Shown here: positions 4,254-5,016 of the stretch, piece by piece | Position numbering within the stretch: the first letter of the stretch is position 1 | Layout of the letters: every line of letters begins with the position of its first letter | DNA from: Clostridia bacterium | GTDB lineage: Bacteria; Bacillota; Clostridia; Oscillospirales; Acutalibacteraceae | Assembly (NCBI GenBank): GCA_017454565.1 | Contig: JAFTCS010000151.1 | Coordinates: 1 to 5,016 of the forward strand | Direction: 5' to 3' | Length of the DNA stretch: 5,016 bases | Program-made: the position numbers and the translations under genes | Notes under the pieces: generated by a model | Database searches by the model: none | Told to the model about the DNA's origin: nothing | The model's input: the letters and a program-made list of their open reading frames with translations, nothing else

Positions 4254-5016
4254 TCAGCGAAGCTCTTCGATAACTTCCGTGGTTGTGGCAGTAACAGTAA
4301 AAAATTTCTTTGCATAATGGTCGTTTTCATCCCGGGCTATTACGGCAAGAGTGTATTCTGCTGCCACTAAGGGTTTGAAAGCAACAGTGCTGTTGCTGTT
4401 CCGTAACTGCAATACTCTCCATTTGGTTTCTGCCGGCTTCCTGTAGGTAACTGAATACTTATACTCACCTATACCGCCGCTTGCAGCGCAGCTGAGCTGC
4501 ACCTCGCCGCCTTCCGGTATCACGTTTTCAGAAATGGTGCTGAGGTTTTCAAGCTTATCGGCAGCCGTTATGTTAAACGACTTTACCGCGTAGTTGTTCT
4601 TTGAATCCCTGACAGTGATCCTGACCTTATAGCTTCCGGCGGATTTAGGTCTGAAAGTGATTTCGCTGTTGGCTTTGGCTGACTGCAGGATCTTCCAGAC
4701 GGTATCGTCCGACTTTTTATAGGTCACAGAATATGTATATGCTCCTATACCGCCGCTGGCCGCACCATTTATCTTCACTTTACTGCCGACGATAACTGCG
4801 GTGTCTGAAACGGTTGAAAGGTTTCTGACCTTCTTTGCAACAGTAAGTGTAAGTGTCTTTCCCGAAGCATTGCCTTTAGAATCCTTGACTATTACCTTTA
4901 TCTTATATGTGCCTGATGCTGCAGGAGTAATTGATACTTCATCGTTTTCACTGTAAGACTGCTTTATGCTCCATTTTTCGGAGTCGGATTTCTTATAGCC
5001 TAACAGATATCTGTAA
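4254..5016 (-). CDS. C-terminal part of a secreted or surface protein with tandem Ig-like repeats (5' end outside window)
   Basis: The frame is open from the right edge to the TGA at 4254-4256, giving 253 residues; the start lies beyond the window. The GTG at 4778 is an internal valine codon, since in-frame homologous repeat sequence continues upstream of it. Two full repeats and the end of a third are visible with a 92-residue period: NLSTVS begins at 4823 and NLSTIS at 4547. Each repeat reads NLST.S, then SGGIGxYxYSVTYxKxxxxxWxxLQ, then a beta-rich end with AGSYKVRITVRDSKNNYA. This resembles the triple-tyrosine, Ig-like beta-sandwich modules found in many copies at the C-termini of extracellular Ruminococcus proteins. 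Such modules usually act as spacers or binding platforms; the catalytic or anchoring part, if any, is out of view. The protein ends in a short tail (TTTEVIEELR) with no sortase motif or dockerin. Confidence 0.82.
   Translation of the reverse strand, partial: YRYLLGYKKSDSEKWSIKQSYSENDEVSITPAASGTYKIKVIVKDSKGNASGKTLTLTVAKKVRNLSTVSDTAVIVGSKVKINGAASGGIGAYTYSVTYKKSDDTVWKILQSAKANSEITFRPKSAGSYKVRITVRDSKNNYAVKSFNITAADKLENLSTISENVIPEGGEVQLSCAASGGIGEYKYSVTYRKPAETKWRVLQLRNSNSTVAFKPLVAAEYTLAVIARDENDHYAKKFFTVTATTTEVIEELR

Noticed and set aside
4776..4778. GTG as the start of the Ig-repeat gene
   Set aside because: The frame continues upstream to the window edge with homologous repeat sequence (NLSTVS, YKKSDSEKW), so this GTG is an internal valine.

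Overview
The window looks like chromosomal DNA from a Gram-positive, endospore-forming Clostridia member, most likely a Ruminococcus-type Oscillospiraceae. The evidence is AGGAGG-type ribosome binding sites, a TTG start, a Csp/SleC pair typical of clostridial spores, and a secreted protein with tandem Ig-like repeats of a kind common in Ruminococcus. No marker gene pins down the species, so the taxonomy is inference.

Layout. Positions 1-582 carry no gene but are densely structured. They hold one copy of a 50-nt dispersed repeat (10-59), then a roughly 350-bp MITE-like element with 16-bp inverted ends. Tandem TTTTAAC heptamers bracket the element, and it is filled with strong hairpins, one of which looks like a bidirectional terminator. 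Positions 583-3566 hold a two-gene + strand operon: a Csp-type subtilisin with intact Asp/His/Ser triad, then a SleC-type spore-cortex-lytic enzyme (propeptide region, SpoIID-like catalytic domain, C-terminal peptidoglycan-binding domain). A hairpin encloses the sleC stop codon. Two back-to-back hairpins and the second copy of the 50-nt repeat follow it. The - strand then holds a stand-alone HPr-like phosphocarrier gene with its own sigma-A promoter and intrinsic terminator, and finally the 3' end of a secreted or surface protein made of Ig-like repeats, which runs off the right edge.

How the genes work together. In Clostridium perfringens and C. difficile, a Csp protease removes the propeptide of SleC during germination, and the activated SleC degrades the spore cortex. 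This operon places one catalytically intact Csp directly upstream of its presumed substrate, a minimal germination module without the pseudoproteases seen in C. difficile. The HPr and Ig-repeat genes are convergent to the operon and appear functionally unrelated.

The least explained part is the hairpin architecture on both sides of the operon. Stem sequences differ completely, but loops recur (GGT or GCA), and hairpins come as abutting pairs, twice in the order GGT-loop then GCA-loop. The single difference between the two 50-nt repeat copies keeps its hairpin intact through a G-U pair.
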